Source: Bursaphelenchus xylophilus (taxonomy: Eukaryota > Nematoda > Chromadorea > Rhabditida > Aphelenchoididae). Taken from it: DNA of 64,000 nucleotides. Shown here piece by piece: positions 7,411 to 17,700 of the stretch (position 1 is its first letter; the number at the start of each line of letters is the position of its first letter). Both the position numbers and the translations under genes were made by a program. A model generated the notes under the pieces. That model did not search any database. It was not told the origin of the DNA and saw only the letters and a list, made by a program, of their open reading frames with translations. The DNA lies in NCBI GenBank assembly GCA_904066235.2, contig CAJFCV020000001.1:9909318-9973317 (forward strand), read 5' to 3'.

Positions 7411-10329
7411 TTACTCTGCCAGATTCTCAGCTGGAGCTCCTCCAACATGTTCCACGTCTCTGCCCCATCGGAAAGCGAAGGGTCCCACGTCAATTCCATC
7501 GAATCCGAATCCTCCGAATGGAGGGGGCGGGGGAGGTCGGCCCCAGCCTTGATTGAATTGAGCTGAAGTCCGGGTGGGGATTGAGCCTCCGCTACGACAA
7601 ATGGAACGCAGTTCTTGACCGTTGAGACAGGTCTGGCAAGAGGCGCGGCAGTTCTCCTTCATCCAGGGGTTCTTGTTGCATTCGCCGGCTCGCGCCCATC
7701 CCGAACATTTATTGTTGTAATCGGTACAGGCTGAAGATACGCTTAATTGTTATTTGAGACTAGTCATTGTAATCCAACTTGGATCTAAACTCACTTCCAT
7801 ACACATACTCTTGCGGGACACATCCCCCACAGCTAACCTTGCAATTACACGCCATCCAAGTGGCATTTGTTCGGCATTGTCCGTCCATGGCCCAGATCGA
7901 GCAACAAATGTTTTCGTTGAAGCATCCCGGAGACGTGCACTTGCTCGCCCATCCACTAGTGGGTGCTGGCCTCGCTGGTTGAACACTCTGCCCACCTCCG
8001 CAGACACTTGCTCGAGGGGAACTGCACCGTGCGCATGATTTGCGACAATTCTCGAACATCCAATTTTTATTTTTCGAACATTCTCCTTGACGCGACCAAG
8101 TCACGCAGTTTGGATGACGATCCGAACACTCGACTCCAAGATTGTACTTGGGACGACAGGTTCCACATGAGGCCTTACACCAAGAGCTCATATATCCAGG
8201 GTTCTTTCCGCATTCGCCTTGACCTTGCCATATGGAACAACATTCGTTCTCATTGAAGCAGGTCTCATCGGTTTGTGGGGGAACGATGGGTGTAATAACG
8301 GGGGATTGGGTGGTGGCTGGGGTGGGGGTAGTCTGGACTGTTTGGACGCAAATTCCGCCACGGCAAGCGCCATTGAAACAGGGTTGGTCGGCTGGAAAGG
8401 AAAGGATGATTTTAATTACTCCAATAAATAAGTGTTCCAAAATTAAAAAAAAAGTGGTAAAAGGCATAATGGCCTTTTTGATGAGCGTTAAAAAGTCGAG
8501 TTACCTTCATTAAGTCCAGTACAAGATCCGCCGACCTTCACCTTGGCTGCGCATCGTGGCTGTCCTCCACTTCTCATACAGAACAAGTACTTGCTACCTC
8601 CACATGATGGGCAAGTGGGTCTTGGAGCATATTCATACATAAAGTCGGTGTATCTGTTAGAAAGACCATCTCGGTTATACCAAGGAGTGAATGGGGCCAT
8701 TGAAGCGCCGTTGAAGTGCTGAGGAGCGGAACAGGCCTGCATGTCTACTGGGTAATCCGATTCGCGTTGGGCTCTGGTCTAAAAGAAAACGTTGTGTTAG
8801 TATAGGTTTATTGTTTCAATCAATTTATCACAATTTTTTCTCGAATCATAATTTTCTCGACATAAAATTATATTATCCTACCTGTCTGCTTTGTCGCCAC
8901 ATTTCCCAAATTAGATCCACGAATGAATGATGCATGAAGAAGATGGGATCGTTGGAAGATGTAGACTGATCCAGCATATCTCCTCCAACATAGATATGGA
9001 CATTTCCGTGAGTATATTCAAGCCAATTCCAGTCTGCTCTGATGGGACATCCTTGACGGGGAGCAGAGTAGGCCATGACATTCTCGACCTGAGTCTGGGC
9101 CATTACGTAGGCGATCTCGGTCTCGCGGAAGAGAGATCCTTGAGCTCCGACGGCACGGCGGGCGTTAGGTCGGTTCTGAAAAAATTAGTCATCTAATGGT
9201 AGGTTCAAAGTAAAAAAATCAATTTCTTATTTAATCAATTATCGTAACCCGAGTTTAGTTTCAACTTACATCCATAGTGGTCCAGGGCGCAAACGGTCCT
9301 CCGACAACATTTCCGCTGGCGTCAGTGGTACCGGCAAAGTCATTGGTCCACAAAATTGAATCTTGAGGGCGGGGAAGGTTGTTATCTAATACTGAGTCCC
9401 AATAAGGAAGAGCGACAGTTGGATCGACGGCTCGGAGGGCCAATTCGTATCTGTAATTACATTAGAAATCAAAGCAAGAGGTTTATATGACAATTTCAAC
9501 AGATTTCCCTTGAGATCTTCTCCTGGCAAACATCATTTTAAACGAATTCTGAGTATTAAAGCTTATGAAACTTACCGTTTGATAAATTCCCTGTGCCACG
9601 CTAAGAAGGCCGGCCCAGAATGAGCAGCTCCGGAAGTCGCAAAGTCCGAATGCACCTTGCTGATTCTCCCGTAAGCTCCATTATTCTTGATCGTCCTCAC
9701 TGCAGCATGATATCTTTGTCTTTCGTCATCCGTCAGGGTCCTGTATTCTTTTCGAATGGCCTTTCGAAGAGGCTGACCATTCCTCAAAGTACAGGAACTC
9801 CCGCCAGACCCTAAAATACGTAAGGATGTAAGAACTTCAATAAGAGGCAAAGCGAAAGTTGGTGGGGTATTTTTAAGACGTCACATTACCTCCTAAGAAG
9901 CTGCAAACACATCCAAGGTCAGTGCATTGTTCCAGCGTGGTTGGTTGAGTGGGAAGATCAAAGCCTTGCGTGGCCATACTGGGGTCAATGCCTGGGGGTA
10001 AAGCCACTCTGGATGTGGGGTTCTTGGCTGCCGGACTCGCCTATAAATCACTCTGATGTTATGCATAATTCTAAGATAACTTTTGTCAAGATATTTTTAT
10101 GTCATCAAATCTTTTATAGGTTGCATAATACAACAATTGACATATTTTCACTCTAAACAACCGTACACTTGACCTTACATTAACTTACTCTGGCATTTTT
10201 GTCCCATCGAGTCAGCTGTTCGCAAATAATCTTCAACGATGGGGTTGGGGCTTCAGCACAATTAAGCTGAGCCCAAGTGTAAGATATAGGGAGGATAAAC
10301 GCTATTAATATCCATGTTTGAGAAGTCAT
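7411..10329 (-). CDS. secreted tyrosinase with four ShKT domains
   Basis: Eight exons (10329-10189, 10040-9890, 9810-9576, 9450-9270, 9175-8882, 8778-8505, 8391-7795, 7730-7411) join in phase to 730 residues. A signal peptide ([15 protein letters not shown]) comes first. The type-3 copper domain spans roughly residues 125-390: copper A histidines in RYHAAV and [17 protein letters not shown], and copper B histidines in HGNVHIY and [16 protein letters not shown] Cys-rich linker follows, then four ShKT six-cysteine modules: three in exon 7 (starting [25 protein letters not shown]) and one in exon 8 (ACTDYNNKC). A Pro/Thr-rich spacer precedes them, and the C-terminus has a polyproline-Gly tract. 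Such enzymes oxidise tyrosine or dopa, here probably for cuticle or eggshell cross-linking. The start is supported by a CTTCAG acceptor two bases upstream. It resembles the nematode tyr genes; the exact orthologue is not determined. Confidence 0.93.
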
Positions 10330-12094
10330 TTCTGAAGGTAGGATATGAGTAACTCTTTATGGTACTGTAAAATACGCTACGCATATCGTCGCGTGCTCTT
10401 TTTTGATTATGTAAAACGAAAAAATTATGAAAAGGGTCTGAAATATTGAAAACAAAGTCCCTAATGTAAAACACTCCACTGTTTATATGCTGTTTTTTAT
10501 AACAGACTAAACAAAAGTCAATTTACTACCCAGAACCTCCATTTCCTTAGAAGCCACCCTTCTTACCACCAATATTTTCACTATAGTATACACCTGTGAC
10601 ACTTAAAGTAATCAAAAAGACTCGGAATAATTGCCCTTTGACTCATTAAATTTAGCGAACGCCGTTGAAAACGCTCGTCAGACGTGTTAAAGAGATATTC
10701 AAGTTTGCGTAGGAAGGAATACATCAGAAATATTACACTACCATCAAAACCAAACGTTTTTTTTCTGATTTTAATGGTTTGAAGACATTGGGAAATAAGA
10801 TCGATGAAAATTGATATGCTGTAAAAGAAAACATGGACCGACCGGGTTGGTTAATGCAGTAGGAAGTAACCGCGGCGTTCCAAGAATGGCAGACGGGGGC
10901 TGAATTTACGGTAAATTGGAGAAAACAATAAAAAGAAGGGTCAAGTGGAGATGCAGATGTTTTGAAGGCGTCTATGACGAAGATAACAGAACTTTTGGCT
11001 ATTTTTAGGTGGCATTAAAGTTGAATTACATCAAAAAAGATATGCTTTATAACTGAAAACGACATTTTTTAAACTTTATTTCAGTCAATTTGGTCTAATT
11101 TTTATACCGAACACATTAATATTACATAGTAACCCTTTTCGCGAAAAAAATTTTTCCTCAGTTTCCTCAAAAAAATCAAAAAAAATCGTTACGATTAGAT
11201 TCTACGGTAATTGCACTGAGAATTCGATTACGAGACGAGAAAATATCGAAAAATAATTTCAAGGTCATCAAAATTGACTTTGAGGAAAAGAAAAAAAGTA
11301 AAAATTACTCTCAGAAATAAGGGAATACGTGTTTTAATTACTTGTTTCAACTCCAATTTTGTTTACAGTTGAGGGAGAGATCAAAAAAACTAATTTTTAA
11401 CTCGTAGAACATCACGTTTCGACAATGCATATTTGAAGATATTGAGGGCAAATTAGAGGTGATCTAGTAAATGTAACGTCATCAAAGATAAAAAATACCA
11501 TTTTCATTGTTTTTATTATCTATTATAACCCCTGAAAATCACAGTATTCAAAGCTCATAAAAAATTTTATTCGGAAAGGGTAAATTTTGGAAAAAAGTCG
11601 TCAATAAATGATCCGAAAGTCATCGAGAAAACGTCGCTAATTTCAATAAACGATTCGAAAGTCATCGAAAAAACGTTGCGACGCGACAAGACAAGCAACA
11701 CATTCAAGTTCAGACTCCAACAAAAGCCAACTACTCAAGGTTAGGGTAAACATAAACAAGTAAAGAGATGACAAGCTTTAAGAAGCTACTTTATGATTAA
11801 TATTACTGAAAAGTTATGTCTCGAGGTTTGGCTTACTATTAGAAATAACTTTGGCTTCCAATATTTATTCAGTATCAAATTCAAATTCACAATAAAAATA
11901 AAACGTAAGATCAAAAACAATGTAGAAAGCGATTAGAGAAGGCTTTGAGGTCAAAAGATGTATGGTTAGATAAAAGCCATCTCAAATTTAGAACATCAAT
12001 TGTCTGATCTGTGTCTGAAGGAAGATTCGAAAACCTCGCATGGGACTGTAGTACTAATAATACTGATCTCGTTTCTTTTTTCACACTTAGACGA
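10330..12094. other. AT-rich intergenic DNA
   Basis: About 1.8 kb with many A and T runs and frequent stops in all frames. Apart from a small two-copy repeat at 11601-11679 nothing is recognised. The part next to 10,330 should contain the tyrosinase promoter. Confidence 0.5.
11601..11679. repeat. two-copy 37-bp imperfect direct repeat
   Basis: 11601-11637 and 11643-11679 share TCAATAAAYGATYCGAAAGT and the following CATCGARAAAACGTYGC with four mismatches, at a 42-bp period. Confidence 0.75.
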
Positions 12095-12512
12095 TCATTG
12101 GTCGGGTAAACCTTGGAACACCGACATTCCAGTAAATTTGAGGTTGCCCAAAGTTTGTGCGGGAGAGCTAAAATTGAAGTAGTGAACTTGGATGCCATTC
12201 ACTTCAAACTGACAGACCATGCGATGGAAATGAGCACGATGTTTTCTGTTTCGTGGTTGCCCGTTGTCGATGGATTCAGCGTAGTCGAATTGAGATTGAA
12301 TTCCTTTACTAGTTAGACAAATATGACACTGAGCAGCTGCACGAAGAATCTCCGTCTCCTCTTGACCCGACAGTCCACTTGGAGATTCGGCCTAAGCGAT
12401 TAAACAAATCAATGAAAATTGATGAAGTCCAAGACAAAACATCAGAAATACTTACCAATACCAACCTGGCAGCTTTTGCAAGTTTCGGCAAATATTCTTG
12501 GGCTGTTATCAT
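12095..12512 (-). CDS. unrecognised protein, two visible exons, perhaps 5'-incomplete
   Basis: Exons 12512-12456 and 12391-12095, joined over a 64-bp intron (GTAAGT...GCTTAG), encode 117 residues. The second exon is open for 98 codons with protein-like composition: AAAQCHICLTSKGI, a basic/His patch RNRKHRAHFHRMVCQF, EVNGIQVHYFNFSSP, and a C-terminal FTGMSVFQGLPDQ. The Cys and His residues (CHIC, HFHRMVC) could bind metal, but no known motif is complete. The first exon is read from an ATG (MITAQEYLPKLAKAARLVL) that follows an in-frame stop. This ATG lies only 58 bp from the end of a mariner element, so earlier exons may lie beyond that element or be lost. I do not recognise a family. Confidence 0.45.
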
Positions 12513-12569
12513 ACAGAGTTATCATACATAATGGATGGAACATGGGCTCATCTAAAATGAATGGAGATA

Positions 12570-13830
12570 TACAGGGTGACAAAGAAAAAATGCAACTCAT
12601 ATTTATGGCCATATTTTGTCTAAAACACCAAACTTAACCAAAGTAACGGTGAATATCAGAAACATAGAGTATTGTTAATAGTATGCTCAGCCAGTTTCAA
12701 GGTGGCTGTTCTTGGCCCCGAGATAGAGCTCAAAACGTGCCTTTAAATTTTGGGCGATTCGCCGAAGCTTTTTTGGGGAAATCGGTCCCGTTCTTACCGC
12801 AGCGATCAATTAGCGGCTCCAAACTTTTTTGGCGTGAACTAGAGGTCCTGGCTTCTAACTAAACAAAAAACAAAGTCCACCGGATTCAGATCCAGCAAGT
12901 AGGCGGCCATTTCGCAGACCACATAAATCGGGAAAACAGGTCCTTTCCTGGTCTTGCGTCTTTTTTGCTTTATGGATGATGGCGGAATCCTGCTACGGTG
13001 TCTGTTTTGAACCGCCAAAGTGCTACTGAGCCCACGGAATCACGATGGTGTACAAAATGTCGCTGGTAGACTTATCGGTTTGGTTCTGACCCCTTTATCC
13101 AAGAAAACCAAGGGTATCACACCGCTGGCGCAAGACTTTGCCCCAGGCCACGAGAGGTCGGATTTTTACTGGGTTTAAAAATGGCGGATGGTTTTTGACT
13201 CTCAACAGTCAAACTCGTGCAATTCTGGTGGTTGTAGGCCTGCTCGGTGTTGAAATATTTCTCATCCGCGAACAGGACCTTCTCTCATCGCTGAGCTGCG
13301 GCGCGACGGTTGAGTTTTCGACATTTTTTTAGCCGTGCTTGCTTGTAGTGTTCCGTGAGGCGCTAAGCTTTTTGGAGCTTGTAAGGCTTGCTCTACGGTA
13401 CATTGATAACCATTCGTCGATCCGCTGTTCTCTTGATGCCGGTCTCCCGGGCAATTTTCTTCATGGACACCATCAGATTTTGCTTCACTCGCTTTTTGAT
13501 GATCTCAGGGTTGGCAGAAGTCTTCAAGATGCGCTTCCTTCTAATTTCTAAACACTTACCACCGTGGCCAAGCTCGTTGAATCGTTTGCTGGCTTTTCGT
13601 ACGGCAGGTTTTCCTACACCGACCAATTTAGTAATCTTTCACTGTCCTTTTTCTTTTCGTGACACGTTTAAAATCGGGGTCCCTCTGTTTGCGACTCGAA
13701 ACAAACATGCTAATCAACCGATATGGGTATGAAAATTGAGAGACTAGGACAAAAAAACACGGAGAGTTTAATGGTATTTTCGCGGCAGGAGCCCTGAAAA
13801 AAAGTTGCATTTTTTATTTGTCACCCTGTA
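12570..13830 (-). mobile_element. degenerate Tc1/mariner-type transposon
   Basis: The 27-bp ends (beginning TACAGGGTGACAAA at 12570 and its complement ending at 13830) form terminal inverted repeats with one mismatch. TA dinucleotides flank both sides, as expected for TA target duplication. The minus strand carries transposase remains: a helix-turn-helix-like region (13626-13393, with KKIARETGIKR) and the sequence VLFADEKYFNTEQAYNHQN near 13276-13215. The latter contains a catalytic aspartate within the DEK motif typical of mariner transposases. Several stop codons and frameshifts interrupt the frame, so the copy is inactive. At 1,261 bp it has close to full mariner length. Confidence 0.85.
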
Positions 13831-13889
13831 TAGAGAACACAGACAATTTACCCCTCCGAAATTACTCGATTGATCTCATCCTCCCTCGC

Positions 13890-13941
13890 GATCGGATTTG
13901 TTAGCCTCCACGAGGCCTCGTGGAGGCTAACAAATCCGATC
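13890..13941. repeat. perfect 52-bp palindrome
   Basis: Each arm is 26 bp, starting GATCGGATTTGTTAGCCTCC, and the arms meet at AGG|CCT with no spacer. The match is complete on both sides and stops at 13889 and 13942. Confidence 0.95.
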
Positions 13942-14114
13942 TTATACTAGACATCAATGGTGACCAAGCATAATTTAAGGTGTTGAAGTGAATTGGCAAG
14001 ATGATTACTACCATTGAGAGAGCATCAGATGGTTTGATAATACTGCCTGGTGTTTTTGTTAACAAATCCATTTTATACCAGATATCAATGATGACCCAAG
14101 ATAAAATTAGGGTG
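13928..14114. repeat. diverged direct repeat, about 55 bp, spaced 132 bp
   Basis: 13928-13982 and 14060-14114 share TAACAAATCC, then a TTATACYAGAYATCAATG core followed by RTGACC. They differ by scattered substitutions and small indels. The first copy begins inside the right arm of the palindrome. Confidence 0.6.
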
Positions 14115-14721
14115 AAAGAGATGACTGACAGGGGTCGTCATTAAGAGGCCGTTGAATTTGTGACGAAAAGTTGCCAGCCACAGAAAAGGTTATAGAAATC
14201 CGAATACGAGTCAATGCAGAATCTCCGTTTCAGATACCCTTTTATGATTGATTTGACCCGAAAACCTTCGGATCAAAGGTCACCCGGTAGAATTCATGGA
14301 TGAAAAATGCAGCAACAGTTCTATTTAGACTGTTTTAAGCTGGTCAGACAACTGCTAAATTTTCTTGCTCCAGCTATTCTGAATTAATTCTAGAAAAAGC
14401 TGGATTTGGCTGAATCTAAGGCCCGTCTTCCCGAGTCGTTTGATGGCGAACCGCTTTTCTTACACTATCGTCAGAGCATAAAACACAACTTCTACAAAAG
14501 GTGGTTACGACCAGAAAGAAGAACACTGCCGCAACGTGCGAGGAAATTCGGGTGCCCATAAACGTCCCGGTGCCCAATTTGCAGTGATTCCGCAGCCGGC
14601 CGGATAGGAAGAACAAAAATAGAGGATGCAGCACTGACGACGTTGAAGGTCGAAGTCCACCGGATTCCGGGAGCTTACCCACCAGCGGAAGCCTGGGTAC
14701 TAGCATTTTCACAAAGTGCCT

Positions 14722-14759
14722 GGACATTTTTTCGCTGTCGCACAGCGAAAAAATGTTCC
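14722..14759. repeat. inverted repeat at the satellite border
   Basis: Arms GGACATTTTTTCGCTGT (14722-14738) and ACAGCGAAAAAATGTTCC (14742-14759) can pair over 17 bp with one bulge around a 3-nt loop (CGC). It ends 14 bp before the first full satellite motif. Confidence 0.85.
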
Positions 14760-17700
14760 ACAGTGCTGTCGTCAAAACCGGTGTCTAGTATAATATCAGA
14801 GTTTTTCGCCCAGTGTCGGCGTAATTTGATTCCAAAAAAGCTGAAACTTGCCATGCTAAAATCTCAGGCGATTAGCTTTCGAATGGTGTATGTCTTGTCA
14901 ATTCACTCCGTCATCACTAATTCACTTTTTTTAAAACCGGTGTCTAGTATAATATCAGAGTTTTTCGCCCAGTGTCGGCGTAATTTGATTGCAAAAGAGC
15001 TGAAACCTGCCATGCTAAAATCTCAGGCGATTAGCTTTCGAATGGTGTATGTCTTGTCAATTCACTCTGTCATCACTAATTCACTTTTTTTAAAACCGGT
15101 GTCTAGTATAATATCAGAGTTTTTCGCCCAGTGTCGGCGTAATTTGATTCCAAAAAAGCTGAAACTTGCCATGCTAAAATCTCAGGCGATTAGCTTTCGA
15201 ATGGTGTATGTCTTGTCAATTCACTCCGTCATCACTAATTCACTTTTTTTAAAACCGGTGTCTAGTATAATATCAGAGTTTTTCGCCCAGTGTCGGCGTA
15301 GTTTGATTGCAAAAGAGCTGAAACTTGCCATGCAAAAATCTCAGGCGATTAGCTTTCAAATGGTGTATGTCTTGTCAATTCACTCTGTCATCACTAATTC
15401 ACTTTTTTTAAAACCGGTGTCTAGTATAATATCAGAGTTTTTCGCCCAGTGTCGGCGTAATTTGATTGCAAAAGAGCTGAAACTTGCCATGCTAAAATCT
15501 CAGGCGATTAGCTTTCGAATGGTGTATGTCTTGTCAATTCACTCCGTCATCACTCATTCACTTTTTTTAAAACCGGTGTCTAGTATAATATCAGAGTTTT
15601 TCGCCCAGTGTCGGCGTAATTTGATTGCAAAAGAGCTGAAACTTGCCATGCTAAAATCTCAGGCGATTAGCTTTCGAATGGTGTATGTCTTGTCAATTCA
15701 CTCAGCCATCACTAATTCACTTTTTTTTAAAACCGGTGTCTAGTATAATATCAGAGTTTTTCGCCCCGTGTCGGCGTAATTTGATTCCAAAGAAGCTGAA
15801 ACTTGCCATGCTAAAATCTCAGGCGATTAGCTTTCGAATGGTGTATGTCTTGTCAATTCACTCTGCCATCACTAATTCACTTTTTTTTAAAACCGGTGTC
15901 TAGTATAATATCAGAGTTTTTCGCCCAGTGTCGGCGTAATTTGATTGCAAAAGAACAGAAACTTGCCATGCTAAAATCTCAGGCGATTAGCTTTCGAATG
16001 GTGTATGTCTTGTCAATTCACTCAGCCATCACTAATTCACTTTTTTTAAAACCGGTGTCTAGTATAATATCAGAGTTTTTCGCCCCGTGTCGGCGTAATT
16101 TGATTCCAAAGAAGCTGAAACTTGCCATGCTAAAATCTCAGGCGATTAGCTTTCGAATGGTGTATGTCTTGTCAATTCACTCTGCCATCACTAATTCACT
16201 TTTTTTAAAACCGGTGTCTAGTATAATATCAGAGTTTTTCGCCCAGTGTCGGCGTAATTTGATTGCAAAAGAGCTGAAACTTGCCATGCTAAAATCTCAG
16301 GCGATTACCTTTCGAATGGTGTATGTCTTGTCAATTCACTCCTTCATCACTAATTCACTTTTTTTCAAAACCGGTGTCTAGTATAATATCAGAGTTTTTC
16401 GCCCAGTGTCGGCGCAGTTTGATTCCAAAAAAGCTGAAACTTGCCATGCTAAAATCTCAGGCGATTAGCTTTCGAATGGTGTATGTCTTGTCAATTCACT
16501 CAGCCATCACTAATTCACTTTTTTTTAAAACCGGTGTCTAGTATAATATCAGAGTTTTTCGCCCCGTGTCGGCGTAATTTGATTCCAAAGAAGCTGAAAC
16601 TTGCCATGCTAAAATCTCAGGCGATTAGCTTTCGAATGGTGTATGTCTTGTCAATTCACTCTGCCATCACTAATTCACTTTTTTTAAAACCGGTGTCTAG
16701 TATAATATCAGAGTTTTTCGCCCAGTGTCGGCGTAATTTGATTGCAAAAGAGCTGAAACTTGCCATGCTAAAATCTCAGGCGATTAGCTTTCGAATGGTG
16801 TATGTCTTGTCAATTCACTCTGCCATCACTAATTCACTTTTTTTAAAACCGGTGTCTAGTATAATATCAGAGTTTTTCGCCCCGTGTCGGCGTAATTTGA
16901 TTCCAAAAAAGCTGAAACTTGCCATGCTAAAATCTCAGGCGATTAGCTTTCGAATGGTGTATGTCTTGTCCATTCACTCCGTCATCACTAATTCACCTTT
17001 TTTCAAAACCGGTGTCTAGTATAATATCAGAGTTTTTCGCCCAGTGTCGGCGTAATTTGATTGCAAAAGAGCTGAAACTTGCCATGCTAAAATCTCAGGC
17101 GATTAGCTTTCGAATGGTGTATGTCTTGTCAATTCACTCCGTCATCACTCATTCACTTTTTTTAAAACCGGTGTCTAGTATAATATCAGAGTTTTTCGCC
17201 CAGTGTCGGCGTAATTTGATTGCAAAAGAGCTGAAACTTGCCATGCTAAAATCTCAGGCGATTAGCTTTCGAATGGTGTATGTCTTGTCAATTCACTCCG
17301 TCATCACTCATTCACTTTTTTTAAAACCGGTGTCTAGTATAATATCAGAGTTTTTCGCCCAGTGTCGGCGTAATTTGATTGCAAAAGAGCTGAAACTTGC
17401 CATGCTAAAATCTCAGGCGATTAGCTTTCGAATGGTGTATGTCTTGTCAATTCACTCCGTCATCACTCATTCACTTTTTTTCAAAACCGGTGTCTAGTAT
17501 AATATCAGAGTTTTTCGCCCAGTGTCGGCGTAATTTGATTGCAAAAGAGTTGAAACTTGCCGTGCTAAAATCTCAGGCGATTAGCTTTCGAATGGTGTAT
17601 GTCTTGTCAATTCACTCCGTCATCACTAATTCACCTTTTTTCAAAACCGGTGTCTAGTATAATATCAGAGTTTTTCGCCCAGTGTCGGCGTAATTTGATT

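Larger units (their letters stand above)
13831..14721. other. transition zone between mariner element and satellite
   Basis: No supported gene. It contains the 52-bp palindrome (13890-13941), a diverged direct repeat (13928-13982 and 14060-14114), and AT-rich DNA. A minus-strand open frame of 119 codons at 14775-14416 has no recognisable features and overlaps the hairpin at the array edge. Confidence 0.4.

Noticed and set aside
14416..14775. 119-codon minus-strand open frame beside the array
   Set aside because: It overlaps the border hairpin, has no recognisable domain, and has no splice or start context better than chance.
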